NCBI GenBank assembly: GCA_030431945.1
Contig: JAUIIF010000004.1
Coordinates: 1 to 26,212, forward strand
Direction of reading: 5' to 3'
Length of the DNA: 26,212 nt
Origin: Bacteroidia bacterium
GTDB taxonomy: Bacteria > Bacteroidota > Bacteroidia > Chitinophagales > Saprospiraceae
Shown here: one piece after another, positions 7,601 through 13,542 of the stretch
How positions within the stretch are numbered: position 1 is the first letter of the stretch
Layout: each line of letters begins with the position of its first letter
The notes under the pieces: model-generated
What the model saw: the letters and a program-made list of their open reading frames with translations, nothing else
What the model was told of the DNA's origin: nothing
Database searches by the model: none
Program-made: the position numbers and the translations under genes

Positions 7601-8060
7601 CTTACCCACGCCCCCGGACCAAAGCACGTCTGACCCAAAAGTTAACGGGCATGAGGGCCGCCTGATGGTGGATCTGATCCGCGCGTACACCAATCTCTAC
7701 GCTGATTCGGACCGGCCCGTAGCGCCGGGAGATATCGGCATCATTACCCCCTACCGGGCCCAGATTGCCCACATCAGGCAGCAATTGCACCAGGCGGGGC
7801 TGCCGGCAGATCATTATCAGGTAGACACCGTGGAACGATACCAGGGGGGTGCGAAAAGGATTATTCTCATCTCCCTCTGTACCAACGAATACAGCCAGAT
7901 ACAGATGTTGTCCCAGATCAGCGAAGAGGGCGTCGATCGCAAATTGAACGTCGCCATGACCCGTGCCCGGGAGCACCTGGTGATTGTCGGCTGCCCCGAC
8001 ATTCTGCAGCAAAGCCAGGTGTACGGTGCCCTGTTAGCCTATCTGGGCAGCGGGGGGTAG
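4668..8060 (+). CDS. Dna2-like PD-(D/E)XK nuclease / superfamily 1 helicase fusion
   Basis: A 1130-residue protein that should unwind and cut DNA in repair or replication-fork processing. An N-terminal region without clear motifs (1-340) precedes a Cas4/Dna2-type nuclease core: Glu342, D357 in GRLDLL, and E373-x-K375 in VELKTSK, with a downstream NQTNYIQTLLYD helix. The C-terminal half is an SF1B (Upf1/Dna2-like) helicase: Walker A GPPGTGKT (about 715-722), Walker B VDEASQ (838-843), motif III GDHRQLP (863-869), motif V DTVERYQGG (1053-1061) and motif VI NVAMTRARE (1094-1102). The nuclease-then-helicase order is that of eukaryotic Dna2. The few cysteines are scattered, so the Dna2/AddB iron-sulfur cluster appears absent. 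It stands alone, with a divergent neighbour and a repeat 4 bases after its stop. Confidence 0.88.
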   Translation: MTDPQRHDAYRKYFYRQLDKIAGNQAHSEVARALAVRRLILELFERATEKDQLHFSTNFARISYAAHKYGIPGLHIYQERRFRQRRPERLREEELAAHLTTGFRVAVELIRALFGGAVPAPWVDYLTLPYPIPYVKTAVQQRFASLRVVAVEFDEEEKLLYVRDEAQPEQVYPIPYGEDTVANPFIAQAIAIVRQISGPPQILNLINAELLDNGQLHPAQMVVEPDYLIDVTAVAESFSGTHHYQPWTSIAKKLVPMDAALPLVRGNLVNYFLDRLVEDPDVSFKALVGSIFQTQPLQLCLFDDRQIKDLIDQLNKHFVTLQKFIRQELAGIDVEREKILLEPTFLSPTYGVQGRLDLLQAGQDRDAPTTIVELKTSKYWKQNRHGINQTNYIQTLLYDLMINQALGEGANVRSYILYSNDFAAGLKYAPPEYQQKLEAIAARNQLMGVELLLGQLGANPADDLEQKTTSLLNRLQPARLPDLSGFARKDHDAVLEHYGQLDDLERRYFGAYLGFTAREQRLAKTGEQRLEGINGLASLWLDERAAKIERFELLDGLTYQTYDEKTAILTLARPQEDDRLIKFRQGDIIALYTTPEAAAGPQDVLASQVLKSTIISIDQASVQLRLRSQQLNDSVFRRGRFWSIEKDVLDSSFRNHYQGMLTWAAAPKDLRRRWLGLEAPRHSPPFPESIATTLTEEQNGILQRIITAPDYFLLWGPPGTGKTSQMLHHLVRHLLENTRESLLLVAYTNRAVDEICESIERITGPEGNPFRDYLRIGSRYGVDPRFEEQLLQLKSTRISKRTALKALIQETRVFVGTVASVGGKTELFQLKSFDRIIVDEASQILEPLLAGLLPRAPRSLLIGDHRQLPAVVQQQPRATRVHDAALREMGLKDLGTSLFERLYLTAQRKEWSWAYDQLSHQGRMHQDIMAFPAATFYDGQLQVLPEGIPHRLSQLRGLTLAPASSPLEATLRRQRLVFLPTPPDQSTSDPKVNGHEGRLMVDLIRAYTNLYADSDRPVAPGDIGIITPYRAQIAHIRQQLHQAGLPADHYQVDTVERYQGGAKRIILISLCTNEYSQIQMLSQISEEGVDRKLNVAMTRAREHLVIVGCPDILQQSQVYGALLAYLGSGG

Positions 8061-8064
8061 CGGG

Positions 8065-8081
8065 GGCGCGGTCGCAGGTGC
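8065..8081 (+). repeat. Dispersed 17-base repeat, copy 3 (one mismatch)
   Basis: GGCGCGGTCGCAGGTGC, one change (C to T) inside the NotI-like palindrome. It begins 4 bases after the helicase stop codon, in the same orientation, in the 31-base gap before the convergent nucleoside hydrolase. Confidence 0.8.
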
Positions 8082-8091
8082 CGGCAACGGA

Positions 8092-9114
8092 TTAGTGCAG
8101 GCCATTCGCTCCGGTGTCCGGCAACCACTTCCATTGCTCGAATAAGTAAGCATAGAAGCTGTTGACTCCTTTTTCAGTTGCAGGCTGCTCTACCTTGACT
8201 TTCGTCACTACATTAACCGGATATCCGGCGGAAGAGACGTAAAGATTTCCTTCGTTCGGCCCGCTCGTTTCGTTCAGCAGGTCCAGACAGGTTACGGTGT
8301 AGAGGTCAGGCCGGTCCAGGTAAGCCGCCGTAACCGTATCCCAAAAAGCGTAACCGGCTTCAAAAGCGACCATACTGTAGAGTTGTCCCGCCAGGGCATA
8401 CAGTGGATACTGCGCGCTTTGGGGCGCAAATTTGAGGACGATTTCCGGGGTTAACATGACCAGGTTGGTGGCATTTAACGGGAACATGGTCAGGTTTAGG
8501 CCTGCGGCCAAAATTGCGCGGGTAGCGATGGGGTCCCAGTAGGCATTCCATTCCGCATTGGCGTTTGCGCCGGGTGCCAGACCGGGGTCCACGTTCCCGT
8601 AGGGCAATCCACAATTTCCTCCCTCGGGCGGCAGGGCACCGCCCATCCACAGGACCTCCCCGATACCGTGCTTGAGTTCGGGATGCACCGCCAGGGCGGT
8701 GGCCAGGGGGGTAAGCGGAGATAAAACCAGGATTTTCACCTTTGGCTTTCCCCGGTGCCCGTTCTCGGTGATGAGGTGTACCAGCATTTCCTCCGTTGTC
8801 ATTGCAGTTGCCGGAAGTCGGGTTGTACTGACGTTCAGCATGGGCAACAGGTTGGCCATCATGCTGTACTGCCGGTAAACCCAGGGGAAAGCGTTTACCG
8901 CCCGGGCGGTACTGATGGTAACGGGCACGTCGACCCGTTGCATCAGCTGCAGAATTTTATTCGTTACTTCGAGGGTAGGCCTGGCGAGGCAATCAGCATT
9001 GACAATGCCGATGCCCAGCAACTCGACGTCAGCCATGGTTTCCACTAAAGCAACTGACATCAGTTCATCAACGGCACCATCCTGCAGAATGATAACGGGC
9101 GTTTTGGCAGACAT
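8092..9114 (-). CDS. Nucleoside hydrolase family protein with degenerate metal-binding motif
   Basis: Related to inosine-uridine preferring nucleoside hydrolases, which split ribonucleosides into base and ribose. Family marks are the N-terminal PVIILQDGAVDE, VLWMGGA in mid-protein, NAEWNAYWDPIAT (family form AExNxxxDPxA), PLNATN and a late FWDTVTAAYL aspartate. The calcium-binding signature DxDxGxDD is altered here to L10-Q-D12-G-A-V-D16-E17: the first Asp and the Gly are lost and the last Asp is Glu. The usual catalytic-region histidine in the PLDVTH-type motif is Asn. Hydrolase activity is therefore doubtful, or the substrate differs. MSAKTPVII (340 residues) is chosen over a start 16 codons upstream because it matches the usual family N-terminus. 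Confidence 0.78.
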   Translation of the reverse strand: MSAKTPVIILQDGAVDELMSVALVETMADVELLGIGIVNADCLARPTLEVTNKILQLMQRVDVPVTISTARAVNAFPWVYRQYSMMANLLPMLNVSTTRLPATAMTTEEMLVHLITENGHRGKPKVKILVLSPLTPLATALAVHPELKHGIGEVLWMGGALPPEGGNCGLPYGNVDPGLAPGANANAEWNAYWDPIATRAILAAGLNLTMFPLNATNLVMLTPEIVLKFAPQSAQYPLYALAGQLYSMVAFEAGYAFWDTVTAAYLDRPDLYTVTCLDLLNETSGPNEGNLYVSSAGYPVNVVTKVKVEQPATEKGVNSFYAYLFEQWKWLPDTGANGLH

Positions 9115-9270
9115 GGAAAGGAATTTTCGGATGAGGTGAACGAATGCGCTCAACCTAGCCAATCATCCGGTATTCTTCAAACTTTACGGTGCGTAGCGAG
9201 AATAACCCCTGGTCTTTCAGGTATAAGTACGCGCAGCTGCTTCACTGTTTTCGGTATGGGTTACAAACTG

Positions 9271-9666
9271 TCAGTTCAGGGAGAGCAGGGTAAAAATGAC
9301 CGTCATGTACGTCCAGAAGCACACCGCCAGTACGTGTACACAAGATTCAAAAGTTTTCCCTTTCCAGAGTTCTGAGGAGTACACAAAAAACTGAAAGACC
9401 AGCCGCAGGGCCCAGAAAATGGCCAGGCCCACGGTCAGTTTATGACCAAGCGGGGTGGTCATCAGGTCCTGCGTGGCAACCACACAAAGCCAACCGATGC
9501 CGAATACGGTCAGTGCAATAAAAATCATGTGGGTCCGCATCATCTGCCGATTCATCAGGCTGATGGGGGCCAGGTCTTTTTTCCAGTCCAGGTACCCGGG
9601 AATAAAAACATGGAGTAACGACAGGAGCATTAGCAGCCAACCGATAATTTTAAGATGGATCCACAT
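9271..9666 (-). CDS. Four-helix membrane protein of unknown function
   Basis: A 131-residue hydrophobic protein with about four transmembrane helices (near 5-25, 45-63, 74-95 and 108-128) and a conserved-looking polar loop RQMMRTHMIF after helix 1. I do not recognise the family. It is the last gene of a run of four whose ends overlap: its start lies 17 bases inside the methyltransferase gene. Tight coupling suggests it works with the upstream membrane-anchored methyltransferase. No terminator-like hairpin with a T-tract is visible in the following 156 bases. Confidence 0.7.
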   Translation of the reverse strand: MWIHLKIIGWLLMLLSLLHVFIPGYLDWKKDLAPISLMNRQMMRTHMIFIALTVFGIGWLCVVATQDLMTTPLGHKLTVGLAIFWALRLVFQFFVYSSELWKGKTFESCVHVLAVCFWTYMTVIFTLLSLN

Positions 9667-10408
9667 TTTTCGTGAGCATGAAGGCGGTGATAAAGGGGTT
9701 TATTTTTTGTTCTTCCACGAGGTTGAAGGAGGCCATGGTAAAGGTGTGGTACCATTCCTCCCGCGGCAAAAAGTGAAAAGCCCCCAGGGAATAGGCCAAC
9801 AGGTTGGCACGATCCCGCAGGTGCTCCGCTACAATTATTTTTCCTCCCGGCTTCAAAGCCATCCGGAGAACACTGAAAAACCGACTGCGCTCCGTCTCTT
9901 CCCTTATTTCGTGGGCGGAGAGCAATAGGAAAATCAGGTCAACGGAGTTTTCCGGCAAGGGAACTTCGCTGGTCGAGATAGCAACGGTGCCCGGGAAAGC
10001 AGCGTAGGCTTTCCGGGCCCGTTTGATGCTGATTTCGGTGTGCAGTTCCGGATCATAAAAGTCAAACACCTGGAGATTGGCCGTGGGAAAGCGTTGGGCC
10101 AGGAAAACACTGGTTTCATCAAAGCCGGCGTGAATATTCACGATTTCCCGGGGGGTACCCTGCTCGCCCAGCCAATCGAGGGTATAGAGGTTGGACTGGT
10201 CATAAACGTACCAGGACACCAACAGGGAAACAATGGTAGTGGCCAGTACGGCAAAGACCAGGCAAACCCCGATGACGAGCCACCAGCCGCCCAGCCAACT
10301 CGCCAGCAGCAGGCCGACCGCTGCCCCGACGACCGCCAGGGCGTAAAAATGCCAGTTAAATCGGAGAATATTGGTTACGCCCTGGAATTGATGCCTCATG
10401 GTTGCCAT
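9650..10408 (-). CDS. Membrane-anchored class I SAM-dependent methyltransferase
   Basis: A 252-residue protein with two N-terminal transmembrane helices (about 20-42 and 44-68) followed by a cytoplasmic methyltransferase-like domain. In place of the usual DxGxGxG motif I it has NIHAGFDETS (about 91-100), a variant I associate with a specific methyltransferase subfamily. The acidic F-D-F-Y-D of motif II follows, then the motif IV region VDLIFLLLSAHEI and the LKPGGKIIVAEH strand typical of the fold. Substrate unknown. It overlaps both neighbours: DUF2071 upstream by 13 bases and the four-TM protein downstream by 17. A second ATG at 10397-10399 forms an ATGA overlap with the upstream stop and is a good alternative start. 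Confidence 0.75.
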   Translation of the reverse strand: MATMRHQFQGVTNILRFNWHFYALAVVGAAVGLLLASWLGGWWLVIGVCLVFAVLATTIVSLLVSWYVYDQSNLYTLDWLGEQGTPREIVNIHAGFDETSVFLAQRFPTANLQVFDFYDPELHTEISIKRARKAYAAFPGTVAISTSEVPLPENSVDLIFLLLSAHEIREETERSRFFSVLRMALKPGGKIIVAEHLRDRANLLAYSLGAFHFLPREEWYHTFTMASFNLVEEQKINPFITAFMLTKNVDPS

Positions 10409-11130
10409 TGCTCAATAACGCCTTTTTTCCAATGATAAGGAATATCCTGCACCACAAAGGCACTGCACAAGGCCGGGTGCCCCAGGCCCTTGCGTTCAAA
10501 CCAGGGCATGGTACAGTGCTCAACCGTTACCGGCCGTGGTTTCCAGTTCTGCCGTACCCCTTGTACCATCAGGACCCTCTGCCCCGCAGCGTCATAGGTA
10601 AAGGTAAAAGGTAACGGTCCGGCAAAAAAACGCGCGTCCTTCCAACTACCAAAACAGGATGATTGGGGCAAAGCAGGGTTTTCATCGTAGCGGATGGTTA
10701 CGCTGAACCCCTGGTCGGCGCTGGTGACCCGGTAGCTCTTTTCCGTTTTTTCCTGTTCTACCCCGATGCGTTGGTAGTTATAATGAGTCATCAGATTACC
10801 CATGATTTCCATCCGGCGGCTGTCGGTCTGAGACTCCAGGATGTAAAGGCCCCGCAACCGCTTCCCTTTTTTATTGACGTAATGGACAAAAATGCGGTAG
10901 CCCGCCAGAAAGAAATCCTGCCCCAACCAGGCGGGCATTCCCGTTGGCCGCAACGCTTGCGTCTGCACCATCGCCACGGCAATGAAACCATAGCCGTTCT
11001 GCAGCCCATCCACGGTAAAGGGTGGCGGTAATAAAGGGGTAAGCATTTCGCGGGGAACGGCGTAGGTAAGGACCAAAGACTGCTCAAAATGGGCCGTAAC
11101 GCCAAAAGGATGCCGTTTAAGCGGATGCAT
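10396..11130 (-). CDS. DUF2071 (YqjF-like) protein
   Basis: A 244-residue soluble protein of the DUF2071 family, whose biochemical role is not established. It has the acetoacetate-decarboxylase-like layout: an N-terminal LPPPFTVDGLQNGYGFIAVAMV segment (reported here only in outline), a middle FLAGYRIFVHYV strand, and GLYILESQTDS. It lacks an obvious signal peptide. Its start lies 14 bases inside the upstream DoxX-like gene and its stop 13 bases inside the methyltransferase gene, so all are probably made from one mRNA by coupled translation. Confidence is good for the family, none for the reaction. Confidence 0.78.
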   Translation of the reverse strand: MHPLKRHPFGVTAHFEQSLVLTYAVPREMLTPLLPPPFTVDGLQNGYGFIAVAMVQTQALRPTGMPAWLGQDFFLAGYRIFVHYVNKKGKRLRGLYILESQTDSRRMEIMGNLMTHYNYQRIGVEQEKTEKSYRVTSADQGFSVTIRYDENPALPQSSCFGSWKDARFFAGPLPFTFTYDAAGQRVLMVQGVRQNWKPRPVTVEHCTMPWFERKGLGHPALCSAFVVQDIPYHWKKGVIEQWQP

Positions 11131-11434
11131 GCTGCGGAGTTTGAAAACCGTGAACGTAGATCAGCCCGCAAAAGAAGAGGGCAAAAACGGGGTTGAAGTA
11201 GCCCCAGAGTAATAAGTCGGGCACCAGGAGACTTTCGACCGTATTCATCGTCAAAATAATCAGGATTTGCACAACGGCGGTTGGCCTGCGGTAGCGATCC
11301 ATCAGAATCCAAATCGCTACTGCGATTTCGGACAGGCCGATGATTATGGTCAGGGGCCGGGCGTAGTCCGGACCAAGAATGCCGGCCACGATTTCCGTAT
11401 GCCGGGGCACCAGGTGCAGCACCTTGGCGAACAA
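11117..11434 (-). CDS. DoxX-like (PF13781-type) membrane protein, start uncertain
   Basis: A small integral membrane protein with VLHLVPRHTEIVAGILG, characteristic of the DoxX-like family, then GLSEIAVAIWIL and two more hydrophobic helices. Coordinates use a TTG at 11432-11434, but the same frame is open 18 codons further upstream to a TAA at 11489-11491. Those codons read NIKYFISLVWLLNGLF, the usual first helix of this family. No ATG, GTG or TTG exists in that extension; possible rare starts are ATC at 11471-11473 or ATT at 11459-11461. Either the gene starts at a rare codon, or it has lost its start and makes a shortened protein. First gene of the overlapping set, about 30 bases after the DUF3810 stop. 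Confidence 0.68.
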   Translation of the reverse strand: MFAKVLHLVPRHTEIVAGILGPDYARPLTIIIGLSEIAVAIWILMDRYRRPTAVVQILIILTMNTVESLLVPDLLLWGYFNPVFALFFCGLIYVHGFQTPQHASA

Positions 11435-11519
11435 TCCATTCAGTAGCCAGACGAGGGAAATAAAGTATTTGATGTTCGTTGTTTCAGGTTAAAGAAAAGG
11501 CAGTTCCGCAGGGAGGCTA

Positions 11520-12638
11520 CTACCGCCGGCGGTAACCTTCTACCAGCTGGACTACCTTGCCGTAGTTCAACAGCCCTTCGTGGATGCCCTGGGCCTTGAG
11601 GTAAGCATCATAGGTAGCATCCCGGATAACCGGAGCGATGTCCTGATACAACTCCGCATTATCGTAAATGGCTTGCAGGTCGTTGCGGATACCGGGGGCC
11701 AAATTACCGGCCCGCCATTCCCAGTAGGCTTCGGGTTCCTGCTGGCGGAGCTTACCGGCGATGCGCCGCCAGTAGGCTAATTTGAAGGCGTAAGCGGGCG
11801 CCGGGTCCTTCACTTGCTGTCCGGCCATCCAGGCCCAGAACGTACACGTTCCTTCATCCCCGAAACCGTAGGCGTGGGCCATTTCGTGGGCGGCCACCGG
11901 TATTTTCTGCAAAGGATGCAAGCCTGCATCAATATTACCTTCACCTACCCACGGCCAGTACACCCCGGCAGTGCTGAGGTGCAGCAGGAGGCCCCGGGGC
12001 CGAAGCTCCCGCACCCGGGGCCGGCCGGCCGGGTAATAGCCCTGCTGGCGCAGGGCGGTTTCCAGGGCTGGCCGCACGGTACTTTCAAGGTCAGGAAAAA
12101 AGCTGGCGTCCAGGGCCGTGGTATCGGCGGTGATCCGACGGCGCAACTCCGCCAGCTCCGCCGCTTCAGCATAGACGCGCTCCCGAAGTTCGGGGAGCGA
12201 GGGCTGGTACAAATCAAAACCGATCACTTCATTCACTTCCTGCCTGCCGTAATTGAACCCCCAGCCCAGCAGGAAAACACTGACCAGAAGGGCGATTGCA
12301 TTGATGAGCTTACGACCCTGCGCTTTCCAACTTTCCCGGAACCTGCGGCCGCGCCAAATTTGCCATCCCCACCGTAAAATCCAGCCGGCAACCAGAAGCC
12401 AGAAAAGGTAAAATAGCGGAAACGGCAGACGGGGTAACAAAACATCCCACCCCTCGCGGAAGACAACGAACAGCCGGCGACTGTACCAGTTTTCAATAAT
12501 CCGGGCGGGTAACAGCAACCGGAAGAACAGCACGACCGCCAATAAAACCACTGGCCACCAGCCGGAAAAAGTCACATTTTTGTTTGGGTTGTTGTCGCTT
12601 TGCGTCAATTGGTGAATGGATTTTGTTTCCCTATTCAA
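11520..12638 (-). CDS. DUF3810 membrane-bound metalloprotease-like protein
   Basis: A protein of up to 372 residues. Two or three N-terminal transmembrane helices (about 26-47, 70-92 and 112-130) precede a soluble domain containing H-E-M-A-H followed by AYGFGDEG, a zinc-peptidase HExxH-type motif with a nearby candidate third ligand (Glu). DUF3810 is a common Bacteroidota family of unverified activity. The reading frame begins at TTG (12636-12638); a GTG at 12573-12575, just before the first helix, is an alternative. Residues near 95 (WRGRRFR) are encoded by a stretch differing by one base from the dispersed 17-base repeat. It probably heads an operon with the DoxX-like gene. Confidence 0.8.
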   Translation of the reverse strand: MNRETKSIHQLTQSDNNPNKNVTFSGWWPVVLLAVVLFFRLLLPARIIENWYSRRLFVVFREGWDVLLPRLPFPLFYLFWLLVAGWILRWGWQIWRGRRFRESWKAQGRKLINAIALLVSVFLLGWGFNYGRQEVNEVIGFDLYQPSLPELRERVYAEAAELAELRRRITADTTALDASFFPDLESTVRPALETALRQQGYYPAGRPRVRELRPRGLLLHLSTAGVYWPWVGEGNIDAGLHPLQKIPVAAHEMAHAYGFGDEGTCTFWAWMAGQQVKDPAPAYAFKLAYWRRIAGKLRQQEPEAYWEWRAGNLAPGIRNDLQAIYDNAELYQDIAPVIRDATYDAYLKAQGIHEGLLNYGKVVQLVEGYRRR

Positions 12639-12701
12639 CCTTCAATTAGTCATGATGTTGTATTGGCGTGCAGATCGCACGGAGAACTTAAATCATAAAC
12701 T

Positions 12702-13028
12702 ATGGCTTTCCAGCTAACTGATGCAAACTACAAAGAAAACGTCCTCGACAAAAAAGGCGTTGCCGTTGTCGATTTTTGGGCAGAATGGTGTGGCCCCTGC
12801 CGCATGATCGGTCCCGTAATTGAAGAACTCGCTACCGAATATGACGGTAAGGCCCTGGTGGCTAAGGTGGACGTAGACGAAAATGCAGAGCTGAGTCAGC
12901 AGTACGGTGTCCGCTCCATCCCTACCATTCTTATCCTCAAGGACGGGCAGGTAGTGGACAAGCACGTCGGCGTAACGACCAAGCAGGCTCTCGTAGAAAA
13001 AATCGAAAAGCAGCTCGCTACGGCTTAG
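12702..13028 (+). CDS. trxA: Thioredoxin
   Basis: A 108-residue cytoplasmic disulfide reductase. The active site is W29-C30-G-P-C33 within DFWAEWCGPCRM, and the cis-proline is in RSIPTILI. The C-terminal GV-repeat and amphipathic helix have the normal family length. No signal peptide, so this is the housekeeping thioredoxin fed by thioredoxin reductase rather than a periplasmic TlpA type. It is transcribed alone: the upstream DUF3810 gene is divergent and a strong intrinsic terminator follows 22 bases after the stop. A weak GGAGA lies 16 bases before the ATG. Confidence 0.96.
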   Translation: MAFQLTDANYKENVLDKKGVAVVDFWAEWCGPCRMIGPVIEELATEYDGKALVAKVDVDENAELSQQYGVRSIPTILILKDGQVVDKHVGVTTKQALVEKIEKQLATA

Positions 13029-13050
13029 CCCCTACCGGTATAAAAATATA

Positions 13051-13088
13051 AGCCCCGTCGCCCCTGGTTGGTGACGGGGCTTTTTTTT
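13051..13088 (+). terminator. Intrinsic terminator after trxA
   Basis: AGCCCCGTC (13051-13059) pairs with GACGGGGCT (13073-13081) around a 13-base loop, followed at once by a run of eight T (13081-13088). It is the clearest rho-independent terminator in the window, and a dispersed repeat abuts its T-tract. Confidence 0.9.
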
Positions 13089-13105
13089 GGCGCGGACGCA
13101 GGTGC
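13089..13105 (+). repeat. Dispersed 17-base repeat, copy 4 (one mismatch)
   Basis: GGCGCGGACGCAGGTGC, one change (C to A) at the same position where copy 3 has T. It abuts the T-tract of the trxA terminator, in trxA orientation. Its downstream flank resembles that of copy 1. Confidence 0.8.
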
Positions 13106-13218
13106 CGGGGAAGAATAAAGGAGCGCCGCAAGCCGGTAAACCAAGCTCCCGTACCACTCCGGCTTAGGTATATTCATTGTCTAGCAGTGTGTTCATTGTC
13201 CGTTACCACAATTCCCAC

Positions 13219-13250
13219 CTCCGCATTTCTCCGCCACTCCGCTTCTCCGC
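13219..13250. repeat. Irregular tandem array of CTCCGC (4 copies)
   Basis: CTCCGC occurs at 13219, 13229, 13237 and 13245, spaced 10, 8 and 8 bases apart. The arrangement is like a decayed octanucleotide tandem repeat in the spacer after trxA. Confidence 0.6.
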
Positions 13251-13530
13251 GAGAAAACCGGTACCACGGTATCGCGTCTGATTCCGGGCCTAACGCATCC
13301 TATTTTTCACCTCTCCCCCGGTCCCTCCATAAAACGCTCCGCTGGTAAGGGAGGACACCTTGGCGATGACTACTGCAGAAAACGACTGGCCTTGGGGCAG
13401 TAGCTGGATTTGCCGGCAAATTCACGCTCCGATATGCGTCTGCCCTGCCCCTCACCGCTCTGCCAACGAGCCCCCCGGGCATTATCTCCGCAAAGGTGCC
13501 CACACCGTAGGCATTTTCCGCCAAAGCCGT

Positions 13531-13538
13531 TACCTTTC
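13531..13538 (+). promoter_or_regulatory. -7-like element TACCTTTC before the serine hydrolase
   Basis: TACCTTTC differs from TAnnTTTG in the last base and lies 4 bases before the ATG at 13543. The layout, with the octamer next to the start codon, is like those before the helicase and rhamnose reductase genes. Confidence 0.35.
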
Positions 13539-13542
13539 CCAC

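Larger units (their letters stand above)
13029..13542. other. Long intergenic region between trxA and the serine hydrolase, no convincing gene
   Basis: This 514-base spacer holds the trxA terminator, dispersed repeat copy 4, two direct copies of TTCATTGTC (13173-13181 and 13192-13200), an irregular CTCCGC array (13219-13250) and a promoter-like octamer at its right end. The serine hydrolase frame extends back to 13360, but that stretch has no signal peptide and precedes an obvious lipoprotein start. An 80-codon minus-strand frame (13300-13542) has no recognisable motif. Confidence 0.55.

Noticed and set aside
4668..8060. Helicase-nuclease as part of a defence island
   Set aside because: Neighbours are rhamnose synthesis and nucleoside hydrolase genes, with no restriction, toxin, phage or mobile-element genes in the window.
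13300..13542. Minus-strand open frame of 80 codons between trxA and the serine hydrolase
   Set aside because: No recognisable motif, no ribosome-binding site, and it overlaps spacer and promoter-like sequence; GC-rich DNA gives many such frames.
13360..13542. Longer N-terminus for the serine hydrolase
   Set aside because: The in-frame extension precedes a complete lipoprotein signal peptide and contains a promoter-like octamer, so translation most likely starts at 13543.
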